64,000 nucleotides of DNA. Source: Saccharum officinarum (lineage: Eukaryota > Streptophyta > Magnoliopsida > Poales > Poaceae). Below the pieces are notes generated by a model. That model was not told the DNA's origin and searched no databases. It was given only the letters and a program-made list of their open reading frames with translations. Made by a program: the position numbers and the translations under genes. The stretch lies in contig CM036215.1 in the NCBI GenBank assembly GCA_020631735.1, forward strand, positions 16,270,346 through 16,334,345, read 5' to 3'. Positions 44,367 through 57,800 of this stretch are shown here, piece by piece. How positions within the stretch are numbered: position 1 is the stretch's first letter; the number at the start of each line of letters is the position of its first letter.

Positions 44367-45049
44367 AAGATTATTCTTAAGCTCCCAATCCTTGGGAACA
44401 ATAGACGGTCGTCAAACCATAACACGTCATGTTCATCCACTCTAAAGTGCTTAGATGGTTCTTCTTTAATTTTCTCTTTGATGTGGAATACCCCTTTGTC
44501 GGTCTTCTGGCCTTCTATTATCTTACTCTCCAAAGAGCAACTAATCTAAATACTATGTAGCACAGTAGGATGCATCAGATCGAACCCATCTTCATATAAT
44601 GGCTGCATATTCAAGTAATGTGACTTTTTACTCAAAGCATCTGCCACTACATTGGCCTTTCTAGGATGATACTGCACATTCAAATTGTAATCTTTGATCA
44701 ATTCTAACCATCTTCGTTGTCTCATGTTCAACTCTAGTTGGGTGAAGATGTACTTGAGACTCTTGTGATAGGTGAAAATATTGCACACATTACCAAGTAG
44801 GTAATGTCTCCAAATTTTTAATGCATGCACTACTGCAGCAAGTTCAAGATCATGTGTCGGATAGTTGATCTCATGCTTTCTCAATTGACGTGAGGCATAA
44901 GCAATGACTCTTCCTTCTTGCATAAGAACACAGCCTAATCCAGTTTTCGATGCGTCGCAAAACACATCAAAAGGTTTCTCAATGTCTGGTTGTGCTAGAA
45001 CTGGAGCAGTGGTCAACAGTTTCCGCAAAAGTGTGGAAAGATGTTTCAC
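44339..45049 (-). pseudogene. B RNase H and connection domain
   Basis: Frame 45049-44546 reads [51 protein letters not shown], and [14 protein letters not shown], then a TAG (Gln expected). The same frame resumes at 44533 with ESKIIEGQKTDKGVFHIKE and shifts near 44395. The usual GLGGVLMQE has Cys for one Gly, and TDHKSLKY reads TYHKSLKY, which alters an RNase H catalytic-region Asp. Confidence 0.85.
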
Positions 45050-45735
45050 ACTCCTCTGTCCACATGAACTTGTGATCTTTCTGTAGCAGACTTGTCATTG
45101 GCTTGGCAATCTTCGAGAAATTTGGTATAAAACGGCGATAGTAAACTTCTAACTTCAGAAACTATGGTCGGCTCCTTCCAATCCATAACCTCTTGCACCT
45201 TGCTCGGATCTACTGAAACTCCATTTTCTGACAGAATGTGACCAAGGAAAGGAACTTTCTTCAACCAAAATTCACACTTGCTAAACTTAGCATACAACTT
45301 ATGATCTCTAAGTCTGGTCAAGACAATTCTCAGATGCTCTTCATGATCCTTCTCGTTCTCGGAATACACCAGAATATCATCAATAAACACTACCACAAAC
45401 TTATCTAATTCTGGCATGAAAACTGTATTCATCAGATACATAAAGTATGCAGGAGCATTTGTCAAGCCAAAAGACATGACAAGATACTTATACAACCCGT
45501 ATCTAGTGGAAAAGGTGGTTTTCGGTATATCTTGTGGCCTAATCTTGATTTGATGGTAACCAGATCTTAAATCTATCTTGGAGAACACTCTGGCTTTGGC
45601 TAACTGATCAAACAGAACATCAATATGAGGCAAGCGATACTTATTCTTGATAGTTACAGCATTAAGCGGCCTATAATCCACACACATTCTCAGAGTACCC
45701 TCTTTCTTTTTCTTCACAAATAATGCAGGACATCC
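45046..45735 (-). pseudogene. B reverse transcriptase, with deletion
   Basis: The frame reads [48 protein letters not shown], the catalytic FIDDILVYS and [10 protein letters not shown]. After SEVRS the conserved [11 protein letters not shown] block is broken by an out-of-frame deletion of roughly 15-20 nt near 45145, so the frame leaves RT. A TGA at about 45736 stands where Trp is expected. Confidence 0.87.
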
Positions 45736-47568
45736 TCATTCAGACTTACTTGGTCGGATAAACCCCTTTTTCAACAATTCCTCTAGTTGCTTCTTCAGCT
45801 CAACTAACTCATCCAGAGGCATCCGATATGGTCTCCTTGAAATTGGAGTTGTCCCAGGGATCAACTCAATTCCAAACTCAACATCCCTATCTAGCGAAAG
45901 ACCAGGTAACTCATCTGGGAACACATCCAGAAACTCACACACTACTGGAATCTGATGAATAGGAATGACTTCCATAGCACATGTCACACTCATGAGGTCT
46001 GTTCTTCTGGGCAATGGTACCTAAAAAGTACCCTCACCCTAGGGATCCTTAAGGGTAATTACCCGACTCCATGTATCTATAACTGCTCCCCAATCCTTCA
46101 TCTGAATCATCCCTATGATGATATCTAAAACTAGTCTAGGCATAACTATCAAGTTCACTCGAAACTTTCGACTACCTAATTCAAGGGTTGCCCCTCGAAC
46201 CATCTGATTGGTTAAAACATCAGCCCCCGCTGAACTTATACGGTAACCATAACTCAAATCTATGCATAGTTGTTCATGTTTCCGTGCAAATGCTTGACTC
46301 ATAAAAGAATGCGATGATCTAGAATCAAATAGAACAACTGTAGGGTGTTGGTTAACAGGAAACTTACCAGCGGTTACGGGCTCTCCCTCAGGAATCTCAT
46401 CCACGGTGGTGTGGTGTACCCGAGCAGTATAGGTCTGCTGCTTCTTTCTGGGCAGATAAGTACATAATTTTGAAAAGTGGCCTGGTTGATCATAATTGTA
46501 GCAGGGTCCCCTCATTGTACCAATAGATCCTATAGCTCCCTTAGAGTTGCCATGTCCTACAGTTGCGGCTGTCTTTGCTAGTGGCACTGCCATCTTATAT
46601 GGCTTCTGCGGTCCCTTGTAGTTCTGGGTTTTCTGCTGTGGTGGCCTAAACCTTGCACCCGGTGCAGACGGACGATAGGCAGAACGATTAGTCATGAGGA
46701 CTCTTGGCTGTGATGGTCCTGACTCAAAGGCCCTCTTGCGAGTCTTGGATGCAGTGTACACGTTGTTATTCTTCTCTTGCTTCAGACAATCACTGATGAA
46801 GTCATTGAATCTGGTGCGGGTTTTGGTACCCACATGCTTCATCATCTTTGGATTTAACTCTCTCTTGAAACTGACCATCTTTTTAGCATCTGTGTCAACC
46901 ATATCAGGAGCATAATGGCACAAGTTGTTGAAGGCATGTAAATACTGTGTCACAGTTTTGGTGCCCTGATTTAAAGCCAAGAACTCTCCCAACTTCATCT
47001 CAACCAGCCCTGGTGGAATATAAACTCCACGGAAGGCTTCAGTGAACTCTCTCCATGAGATCTGGGCATTTGGAGGGAAGGCAGTGTGATGATGCTTCCA
47101 CCACATTCCTACTGGTCCTTGTAACTGATGTGCAGCATATTCTGTCTTCAATACTTTAGTCAGCCTCAACACACGGAACTTATCTTCCATGGTGTTGATC
47201 CATTCTTTAGCGTCAAGTGGCTCTATTGCCTCCTTAAAAATTGGTGGTCTGGTGTCCATAAAATCCTTGAAGTTGTTGTACTGATTCACCCCATTACCAC
47301 CACCTTGGTTGTTACCACGTTGAACATTGTTGGCAATGGTACGCAGAAAATCTTCCATGTTCTTCTGAGATTGCTCGGTATTGCGCTGACTTCCAAGAAA
47401 CTGTGCAAAGAATACCTCTACAGTGAGCGGTGGAGGAGGCGACAAATGTGGTTCTGGGTGTGGCTCATTGTGGTTGACGTTGTTTTCACCACTCCCACCT
47501 GCCCCGGCACCATTACCACTAGTTTTAGCAGCCTCATACGTGGCACGGCAAGTGTTTGCCATCTGCAT
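45736..47568 (-). pseudogene. B Gag and protease, with stops and damaged active site
   Basis: The frame starts at ATG 47568 or 47562 (MANTCRATYEAAKTSG, the second directly after CAG). It contains the gag core (AKEWINTMEDKFRVLRLT; FRGVYIPPGL; YLHAFNNLCHYAPD), a knuckle reading CYNYDQPGHFSKLC in which the second Cys is Tyr, and the protease segment VVLFDSRSSHSF, where D-S-G has become D-S-R. Two TAG codons near 46037 and 46022 (Gln expected) end it before the RT entry segment [16 protein letters not shown] (46014-45736). Confidence 0.9.
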
Positions 47569-47924
47569 ATTTCAGCAACAAGTAATGATTAAGTGAAGCT
47601 GTAGTAATTGTGAGTGAATGAAAAATTATGCCATACTGAATTCATTGGAGAGAACAAATTCATACAATAAGACAGAGGCACAATAATCGCATTCCAATTA
47701 AAACAACGCCACTAATTAAATTACTTCAAAAGCAAACATCGCATCCATACAACCAAATTGCCAGCATACATACACTAGACTTTTATGCGCTTAGGTATTG
47801 CATGACCAACCAAGTTCCAACATCCTACCAAGTCTCAAGGTTCGAAATGAGATACATTAAGATACATGAAGTCAAAAGAAAGGTCATCGCGACAGGACCT
47901 AATCGCTAACGCAAAGCAACTAGC
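47569..47924 (-). other. B leader between the H3-like ORF and gag
   Basis: Nothing coding seen. It ends on the minus strand in ATATGCAG before the gag ATG, an acceptor-like site as in A. Confidence 0.5.
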
Positions 47925-48938
47925 CTACTCCTTAGGGCCATCGTCGGGGTCGGAGACGTCACCATCGCTACCATCAGTAGCGACGTCGACATCATCAGTA
48001 GGTGCAACTGCAGGCTCATCCTCGTCATCATCGACGTCCATGCCGGCGGCGTCTGGAGGAGCATACGGGCCAATCCTATTGTAGAGCGCGTGAAACTCCT
48101 CGTGCAAGTTGATGTTGTACTCCTTTAGCTCATCGACCCTCTGCCTCATAAGGTACCTCTCATTCTAGGCTTCATTCCTTTCCTGAACCAGTTGTCCAAT
48201 CATGTGGTCTGCATTATTGTTGGCCTGAGTCAACGTATGCACCCGCTGCATAGCACTATCACCTCTCTCTAGAGCCTGGTCTCGCTACAAGCTCATGTCA
48301 GCCAACTGCTCCTGCAAACTAGCTATAGCACGTGCCTGCTTCTTCTTCTGTTTTCTTGCCTTAAGCCGATCATCACCATGCAAACCAGTCAACGCCCAAT
48401 AGGTACACTCAAGACCCTGGTATGCTCTGATAGCTGCATACATAGCACTCACTGTATGGTTGTCGCTAGCCTATCCTTCATTTGGGCCTCTAACCAAGGC
48501 ACTCCCTTGCGGCTGCACCCAAATAGCATCACGAGGATCATCTCTAGGAAAAGTGCCAGCCAGGGCTGCTCCCAGCTTATTGGGAAATCTGCTCATAATG
48601 TCCCTGATGACACGGAAAGCTGCTCCCTCTGCACCCTCAACCGGAGTGCGTCCCTCAAACTCCAAGTGCCAACCATCCCACTCTAGAGCATCACCAAGAA
48701 CAGGAATTGTGATCTCCACCACTGCAAGTCCATCCTCGGCTAACTGGCTCTCACTCCAAGAGTACACTAGCTCCTGACCCTCTGGGTACCCAACATCATG
48801 GAGTACTCTCCAAAGCAAGGTTAGCATGCCAAACTCGCTCAGAAAGGTGTCCGTGCTGTGGCGCTCTCGTGGGGCCAACTGGTGTCGGGGTGCTCTTCTG
48901 CTTGTGGACTTACGGGCAGTCTACTTCATGCGGGCCAT
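47925..48938 (-). pseudogene. Histone H3 tail-like ORF of B, four premature stops
   Basis: One minus-strand frame of 337 codons from ATG 48938. It begins MARMK-stop-TARKSTSRRAPR and continues HQLAPRER. The first stop is TAG at tail position 5, where H3 has Gln and C-to-T decay of CAG would give TAG. A middle domain absent from A follows (LLWRVLHDVGYPEGQELVYSW; VEITIPVLGDALEWDGWHLEF; FEGRTPVEGAEGAAFRVIRD), then a coiled coil homologous to A's (LVQERNEA-stop-NERYLMRQ; ELKEYNINLHEEFHAL) and an acidic C-terminus (MDVDDDEDEP). Later TAGs lie near 48471, 48289 and 48166. Its middle domain resembles orphan ORFs of grass retroelements in my memory. Confidence 0.85.
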
Positions 48939-49193
48939 CTGTAGCAAAGGTTTTGATTACCCTGTGAGAACATGTTTTAAGTTGGTACAATTTTTATCAA
49001 AAGGAGATAATCAATTTATAAGGGGAGGAATGCATGACATGAATGAAATGCACAAGTAATATGATGTATGTACGTTTCTTACGTTCTCACAAACTTATGA
49101 AATAAATAATCTTTAGCGATGAATTTGGTGGCATACAGACAATCTCTCATATACGTAACTAATACGTTCTACACGAGAAATGTTGTTAGGTAC
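48939..49193 (-). other. Predicted leader intron of B (255 nt)
   Basis: Donor CTGCAG|GTACCT, acceptor TTTGCTACAG|ATG. The site sequences are shared with A (26457-26708), although most of the intron body differs. Confidence 0.55.
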
Positions 49194-49980
49194 CTGCAGA
49201 AAATTCATTTCAACCCGATTCCCCATGTAACAGAACCGTCCAAATTATAAGAGCACAAGTACAAAAACAATCACCGAAGTGATCAAATTCTCGCACTTGA
49301 GCCCATATAACTCCGATAGTCCAATGAAATCACGAGGGATTTTAAACCAGCCAACATACAAGCCAAGATCGTAGTGATTCAACATAACAAGGCATATGTT
49401 ACAACCATTTCACAAGTAATTGAATATACATCGGAGTTCAACAAAGTTATTACAACTTAAGTTCAAAAGTAGCGGAAGCAAAGTAATTTGAAACTAACAT
49501 TATTCTTATTTCAAATACATGCCAGTACCACGGTCGACTTCCAACAAAAGCATTAGAGATAAGGTCAATAAGAAGGATTATGCCCATGATCACACTCTGC
49601 CACAAGGCAGGAGCCAACCAACTCTTGCAGTAGCCATGATACTTCACTACCTGCAACAAGTGGGGATAAAACCCTGAGTACGACAAAGTACTCAGCTAGA
49701 CTTACCCATCAGAAACCAGAAATAAGGTGACACCAAGGATCATGCAAGGTTGATATAAAGTGGGGCTAGCTTGACAACATTTTGCATAAAAGCTTAATAT
49801 AGATGATCAATCATTAATGCTTAAGCATCAAGTTAATTATCATTAACCTATCATCTATATTAGAACATGTACTAGAGCACTCACTTTATTAGGAGCAAAC
49901 AATATTAACCATAGCAGGTATAAATTGAGGCAACCTTTCCATCGTGATCCAATTAACCATTATTTCAATTTAATTGAATC

Positions 49981-50410
49981 TACGTTGTCGCTGCTCAAGT
50001 CAAGTGCTCACTAACCGGGAGCGACGGCGATTCGAATCGAATTCCTATCCAGCTGGAGGGGTATTTCTAACACTCACCGAGTCACGCCTGGCGAGGGCTG
50101 CTCAGGTCACCTTTGGTACAGTTCAGGAGCTGCGGGTCCGAATGATGTCGCGACCCCAAGGGCGACACTCTGCCAGGTGATAGGGACTCTAACCCCCCTC
50201 CCTTGGTCTCACGCCAATGTCCCCAAGCACATCCTTTCTCTCCTCCAAGAAGCAACCTACCATTCGATTCCCGGCCTGAACTGTATTACTCGGATTCGCG
50301 GTCGGAACGACTTATCCGGCCAACTAAGTGTTAGACTGCATTCAACATGACTCAAGGACGTACAGCGAATCGGTCCTTAAACGACTTAGACGGGGATAGA
50401 TCCACACCCA
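49981..50410 (-). repeat. Conserved LTR block, copy in J
   Basis: Counterpart of 27980-28410; see that entry. The match is strongest at 49983-50080 and 50140-50400. Confidence 0.75.
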
Positions 50411-50705
50411 AGACCTCCATGCCTTGTTGATTCACTATCGTCATCCCGCCCGGTCTCATTTCATTTTATTAACACATGGTTCCATTCCACGATAGCAAAT
50501 ATAGCCAACCGTGCCATATATGAATATCCCTACATCTCGCAGGTGACAGGAAATCACCTGACTTCTACCGCTTAAAGCAGGGCTAAGCATCTACTCGATC
50601 CTAGTCTATGTAGGATTCAAGGATTCATATATCTGGACAAGGAATGATATAATGCAGCAAGGGTTTCCAACCAACTCCTACCACTTAATGCAACAATACT
50701 TATAA

Positions 50706-50724
50706 CATATATATATATATATAT
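50706..50724. repeat. (AT)n microsatellite
   Basis: Uninterrupted AT repeat within LTR J, absent at the matching place of A. Confidence 0.9.
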
Positions 50725-53700
50725 GCTTTGAAGATAGGAGGCTTATAATGCTCCGGGGCTTGCCTGGGATCCGACTCAAATCAGAGTTTGTCAGATGAAA
50801 CTCGCTTGGCGAGCATTCCCTCATTCTAGCACTTGTCCGATCTTTCCATCTCCGAGATAGGTCCACCAACACCATCTTCTGGTTAGCTCCACATCACGTC
50901 CTTCACGTGGTGCATCTAGCGTACCTAAATGAGATGCAAGATGCAAGTGTATGAATATATGGGAACACAATAGATGATGCATCACACACTAAACAAGGTA
51001 AGTACAAGGTTACGCTAAATACACATAAGCACTTTACATTGCTCAAATAAACATTACACGACCTATCATGCTAAGATAGCAAGGAAAGCAATACCAACAT
51101 GACACAAGATTTACAAAGTCTTAGGTGTACTAACTTCATCACCAAGGACATTAATCACACTTAGCAACATGCAAAGCAAGTCAAGATGAAGCAACAACGA
51201 TAATTGGAATATGCCAATTTCTGGACTTGCAAACAGTAGCTTCATAAATCAATCATATCTGGAGTTTTATAAATCCAAATGACTTGCAAGAAGACATTAT
51301 GGAAAGCTTATAAAATTCTCTACATTTAATTTATAATCATCCTAGCATGATTCCAAAGTTAATCATGTCTAATTTACATAAACACAGAAACTGGTCTGAC
51401 AAGACAGAGAGCAAGTAATTCTGTAACCCAACTTTAAACAGCTATAACTCCTAAACCACATGGCCAAATGCCACCAAATTTTAACAAAAGCTAGATACAT
51501 ATATTATCTACAACTTTTGTATAAATAAGTTTCACAACAAAGCACATTATCATGAAGAACTTTGCTAAGTTCCCAGATCTGTCCAGAAACCTCATTTGCA
51601 AGAAATAATTATTAACTTATGTTGCAAACAAATAATTAGACAAAACCAACTTTACCAACATGTCACACATGACTAATGAACACCAGAAAACATAGTTTCC
51701 ATTCCTAAATAATTTCTTTTAATGTATTTTCTTAATTTATTTAGATAATTAGGTGGAATTACGAACACCTATCAAAAGTGCAGAATAAATTCTACAAAAA
51801 TTACAGTGGCTCACATATCCTCTCAATAGTCTACTGTACAAATTTCACTCCATTTGGATATGTATAGCAACCTCTATGAAAAAGTCAAGTTGCTAAAGCA
51901 AGAATTCATGTGAGAGCAAGATAAACCAATAACTCACTCATACTTCATCCAATACTCATGAAATTTTTACCACACATCAACTATCATATGAGTAGCATGT
52001 CACAAAAATTTCACTTCATTTGGAGCCCTAGATCTACAGTTATGAAAAATAACAAATTCAACTAGCATTACAACCCTACTGCACAAATCTATTTTTACCG
52101 CAAAATATTTAAACTAAAACATGACATTTTATAGATCTACTGCATATATAATTTCACAAGGATTCCAAAAAGTCCTCATTTGCTATTTTAGGAATTTCCT
52201 ATGATTTACTATGTATTTTCAAAGTTTCACCCGATTCACGACAAATAGGTCCCTCGAGGCACTATTCATATGAGTCTATGACATTGCAGTTACGCCCCTG
52301 CTTTGAGTCAAATTGTTGCATGCAGTCCCTGGTCGTGATTTTACAGGGGAGGGGTCGCCGGAGCTCGCGGTGCCGACCAGAGGGGGCTCGCCGGCGGCAG
52401 GGGAAGTGGAGGGGAAGCAAGAGGAGGCCGACGCGCACACGTGGGTGGCCACGGCTTGTCTCGAGGTGGCCCGAGGAGGTGGGGCCACACAGAGTAGCGG
52501 CTCACCGGCGGCCGTGCTGGCGGCGCCGGCCCTCCGGCGGCGCTGGCCCGCATCGAGCGCGCGTGTGGGGTGGAGTACAACGAGGCGGAGGCGGCGGTTC
52601 ACGCGGCTGTGGCTGTGACGGCTCAGAGCTACGGGAACACGACGTCAACAGAGCTTTGCGGTGGCTTCCATGGCGGCTCCGTGTTCACGAGCTGAGAGCG
52701 AGAAAATGAGAGGGGCAAGGGAGATAGGGCGAGTGAGCGAGCAGGAGGGACAAGTGAGTGCTCGGGCTCTCCAAATCGACATGCACGGCGACGTGGTGGA
52801 CATGCGAGAGAGCGTCGGCCACGCGGCAGCAGACCCCGACGCATGGTGGCCATGGCTGCTGCTACTGCCGATTCAAAATTTTAAATACCACCTCAAACAT
52901 ACAACTGAAACACCCTTTTCGTCTCCCTCTATCTCATAATCCGTTTTGAATTAGCAAAAACTTCACTAATAGAAGTTGTAGAGCTACAGGAGTACTCCAA
53001 CTTTGATTAAAGGATCAAAGTCTAATTCGGCATGGTTGGAGAGATACAAAGCTCCAAAGGAGGGTACCTCAAAACTGGATTCTGCAGTCCAATTGTAAAC
53101 TGACTGAAACTGTCTTCTTCTCTACCTTATAACTCCTAAACTGTGCACTTATTTAATCAACCATTTTCACCATCAGCTAGACCTACATGAGTAGTCCGAC
53201 TTTGGTTAAAGGAGTTTGGCCAGATTCGAAATGGTTTGCAAACTAAAATTCACCAAAGATAGGTACCCGAAAACGGAAGTCGCGACTTTCAGGCATCCCA
53301 GACTTAGCCAATTTTTGAACCCTGAAAATAGCATTGGATTCAATTTCGTGAGCTCGATTGGACCATGCTAAGTACTGAATTAGCTCAGGGACAGTAAATA
53401 AAGTTTGTTCCCCATGATATGTTCTACAACTTTTATTTAAGGATCAAGGTCTGGATCAGCTTGTGTTGTAAGATATAAAGCTCCAAAGTAAGGTACATGA
53501 AACTGAAATTCGACCCCAACACTTCAAAATTTTCAGGATGGCTAACAGCAGGGAATTTCTGGGTTGTTAGACATTTTTGGACATGTTGTGCACCTTTTAA
53601 AGATTTGTCACCTTTACAACTTTTGTTCCTTATAAAATTTTCTACAACTTTGCTACAGGGTGCACAGCCATACAAAGTTGTTAAGTCACACTTTTGAAAT

Positions 53701-54353
53701 GATCAAATAAAAGTGTTCCAGGGTCCATACATGGTCAACCATCACTTAGAAGCACAATTAGGCAAAATGATCAACATGAACATTGTTCCATGATGTGTCC
53801 TAAGTGTAGTTAAGGTGTTGTAGAGGCCAAACATACCCACCATGCATAGGTTGCACAAAAGTGTAGGCCTCACATGCCTTTAAACATAGAACTCAAGTGA
53901 AATGCTATAGTTGTTTCATGTGGTTGTTTCAAGATACATGCTACACATGTTCCACTAGGGTGTTCCACATGTGTCCAAGATTTGTTGCACATATTCATTT
54001 GTATGTTGCACAACACTAGTTCCCATGGGACGTAAGACAAGTTTTAGTTATAATCCAAACAAGCATATAACTTATCATTTCATGTGACTTTTTGATTCCA
54101 AACTTCATGAAACTTTTCTAGGGATCAATATAGATAGTTATTGATGTGAGACATGTGAAGATACTTTGATAACAACACCCAAGCATATATCTTTTAATTG
54201 AGCCTATATGTAAGCAAGGGTGCAATATCCAAGTTTAGGTTAGGACTTATTTCCATAGGTTTGACCTTGACATCGTCACCTCCACTAATCTATCATGATT
54301 GAGCTTAAACCCACTACTTAATTGGTGATAAACACCTGGGGTGTTACACCCCA

Positions 54354-54843
54354 TGAATGCATGAAACCAGTAAATTTATCTACATGCTCTACACGAATCC
54401 CTAGATACACGTACAACGGTAGGAACTACCCAAAATATTGCCCTATTGACGGCATCGCCTCAACGGACGGAACAACCACACATGTGACACTTTCGTAAAA
54501 CATGCGTAGAACATGTAATTACTCCAGCATCATATAAAGCACTCTCCCTAGATCGACGGTGTATCCGATCATGATCTCACAACTCACACTTACCCAGGCG
54601 TAGAGGCAAATGGTCCATTCATTACCACTCAATTAAGTGGCACTCATACAATAGCACGCCGTATGAGCAACGAAAGAGAAATATGATGCAAGAACCCCAA
54701 GTCAGTACTTAAATAAGCCACCTAGAGTCCTTAATTGGGCATAAAGGATATGACCACTGGCACACTTTTTAGTTTGGAAATCACGTTTTTCAAACACATT
54801 TTTGTTTTAAATACACTTGTGAACAGTAAACACGCTAAACCAT
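54354..54843 (-). other. B leader, primer-binding-site side
   Basis: No gene. It continues B's leader once J is removed. Confidence 0.6.
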
Positions 54844-54855
54844 GCTCTGATACTA
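54844..54855 (-). promoter_or_regulatory. Primer binding site of B (tRNA-Met)
   Basis: Minus-strand TAGTATCAGAGC, one base from the canonical TGGTATCAGAGC, with GC between it and the LTR. Confidence 0.88.
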
Positions 54856-54857
54856 GC

Positions 54858-57800
54858 TGTAACAGAACCGACCAATTATACAAAATTAAGTAAGAAAATC
54901 ATCCACCGAGCAAATGATTTAGCAAACTTAAGCCCGTATAACCCGGTAGTCCGTGAAATCACGACGGATTTCAATCCAACTTACATACCAGCCAAGATCG
55001 TAATAAGTTTAGCGGTCACCATCACAAATTACATAAAAGTTCACATCACGGATACATCAGAGTTTAAACATAGTTATTACAAACCAAGTTTAAATAAAAG
55101 TAGCAGAAGCATTTAGTTCAATCCACACACACACACACTCACACAGAGTTAGAAATAAAGTGCCAGCTGATGATCATCTCCAACAAAAGCATTAGACGAG
55201 ACGTAGGGAACGACCACTGCCCATGGTCCTAACTTCACCCATCACAGGATAAAGGCAGTTGATATAGTAGTCGTAATACATCTGCCCATTTGCAACAAGT
55301 GGGAACAAAGCCCTGAGTACGAGAAGGTAATCAGCTAGACTTACCCGACATAACTGAAAACAAAATGACACCAAGGATTATGAAGGGCTTTATAGTGGGG
55401 TAGCTGAGTCATTTGCAAAAAGGCATTTTTAGGATTTAAAGAACCTTTTCTAGAAGCCTTTATATCAAGTTAATCTTTATTAACCTGTCAACTACATTTA
55501 CACCTGTACTAGAGTAAACATGTGATTAAACAAGTAAGGATAACCAATGATCATTTACAACTTCCATCATGTCATATTTCATATAACTGTCCAAGTGTTC
55601 CATCAATATTACTACGATGAAGTAATTCAAGTCAAGTGTTCATTATCCAGTGAACGATGGCGATTCGAATCGATTATTAACCAGCTGGTAATTTATTCCT
55701 CACACAAACCTCACTCACCCGCTAAAGTGAGATATTGGTCACCGAGTCAACTATCCAGGTAAAGTCTCGAGTTTGCTAGGAACCACATGTACCCGAGGGC
55801 CGCCCGACTGCTCTTTGGCCTTATCATCGTGCCCCCGTGTCCTACCACACCTGCTCCAGTACAGTGCGCTGCGGGCAATCCACTCGGCCCGAATAATCTC
55901 CCAGCTTCGCGGTCAAAAGGTACATTATTCGGCTAGCTAAATGTAAGACATGCGTTCAACATGACTCGAGGCCCAACAATAGTCGGTCCTTAACCGACAC
56001 AGATGGTAAACACTACAGTCCGAAACCCTGTAAGTCTCCGTCCGGTCTCAATTTCAAATTAACACTTAGTTATCCTAAGATGACATACTTAGTCAATCAG
56101 ATCTAGGTAACCACCTATAGCTCGCAGGTGACAGGAAATCACCCGACTTCTACCGGTCTAAGCAAGCTAAGCATTTCTTGACTACGAATACCAGGGTAAC
56201 AAGGATAAGGTAGAACAAAGGTAAAAAAGGTATAATGCAGCAACAGTTGCAAACAACTCCTAAACGTAATGCATCAATTAAGGTAAAGCATTAATAAAAT
56301 ATTTACAAACCGGGAGAGAAATGCTTCGGGCTTGCCTCTTTCGAAAGAGCTCGGGCGATGGTCGGGGCACTCTGGAAGATCCTCACCGACCTCCTCGTCG
56401 ACTTTGGGCACCTCCTGCTCTTGCACCTCAGGCTGCTCTTCGGGTCCTCGGGAACTGCTACTGGAATTACTTCCTGCGATCCTGTATGATGCAAATGTAT
56501 AAGTGCTCATGCCTAGGTGCATTGTAGAGATGACATGTAATGATCATGATAAATGGGATGTAGATGAATATGTTTACTTTATTGTATAAAGTAGGAATAC
56601 AACTCTTCTATAAGGTAGTCCACATCATCCAAGAACATGTACTGGTATGCTACTACTACAATCACTCTCTACCATGCCAAGTCACCACAGAAATCTAAGA
56701 TGCTTCAAAGATACACCAAAGCAAATCTTATTAACTAATCATGCATTAACAAGGTTAATTAAACCCTAGTTGATACTAGGTTTGAATGGCAACACCTCTT
56801 TTGGTAGCACAGAAAAATCTGAGAAAATTACAGTGGCTTACTATCATCCAATCTAGCAGGCCACAAAAATTTCCTTATATTTGGAGTACTAGAGCTGCCT
56901 ACACAAAAATAACAATCTAGGGCCTAAAATGAGCATAAAAATAACTATGAAAAGTATCAAACAACATATTTAGCATTTTTCCTATATTTTACACAGTAAA
57001 CAATCACTATATAAAAATTATCATATACATGCTTTATACAATTTTTGCTCTCTATCAAAATAACAAAAACCATCAAATAAAAACACTTGAACTACACATC
57101 ATAATTTTTCCACAGAACATGCATGGCACATATTTTTCCTAGAAAGTACATTACAAAAGAAGATTAACAAAACTAGAACCATATTTTTTTTGAGCTTTAT
57201 ATGATTTATTATATATTTATCAAGAAAACAGTAATTTCAATGATTAAATAAAAACTCTACAGAAAAGTATTTCAAACTTGACATGCTATACTTTTACATC
57301 ATAGATCTGGTCCTAAGAAGTCCACTAAAATTTGTTTCACAATTTTTGGAGCCAAAATGAGCAAGTTATGAATTCCCAAAGCATTTATATCTTTTCTGGA
57401 ATTCATTTTCAAAATCATTTTAAAACAACTCGACTGAAACTGCTAAGTGCACCCGGTGCAGCGTACACGTGCGTGCGAACTGAGACAGACATGTGGACTC
57501 GCAACCCCACGGGTCAGTCACAGGGAGATGGAGAGAGACGCCGGTGGCCACAGCTTGCCGGCGGTGAGGTCTCCGGCCAAACGGTGGTCACCACCGTGCT
57601 TAGCATCTCAACATGGACCTAGCGGTGCCCTTGATGCGGCCAAAGGAGCTCGGGAAGGGGCTCGCCGTCGCCAATGGCGAAGCAGCGGTGTGGGTCACCG
57701 ATGGTGAGGCGTTCTCGGCCATGGCGAAGGGAGGTTCAGCGCGTGCGAGGTCCGTGAAGTCAAGGCGGACGCAGTGATGCACCTTGGAAAAAGAGAGGAA

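Larger units (their letters stand above)
49226..54348 (-). mobile_element. Solo LTR J, Tekay family, TSD CCCCA
   Basis: 5,123 bp from TGTAACAGAACC to GGGTGTTACA, flanked by perfect CCCCA duplications (49221-49225 and 54349-54353), with no internal region. Closest in this window to the A 5' LTR. It lies in the leader of B upstream of the predicted splice donor and so separates B's LTR promoter from its genes. A GC-rich block lies at 52330-52870; ORFs there (52276-52949) have no domain. Confidence 0.95.

Noticed and set aside
48378..48777. Plus-strand ORFs over the B H3-like region
   Set aside because: Complementary-strand shadows of the minus-strand ORF, which alone has the H3 tail and the homology to A.
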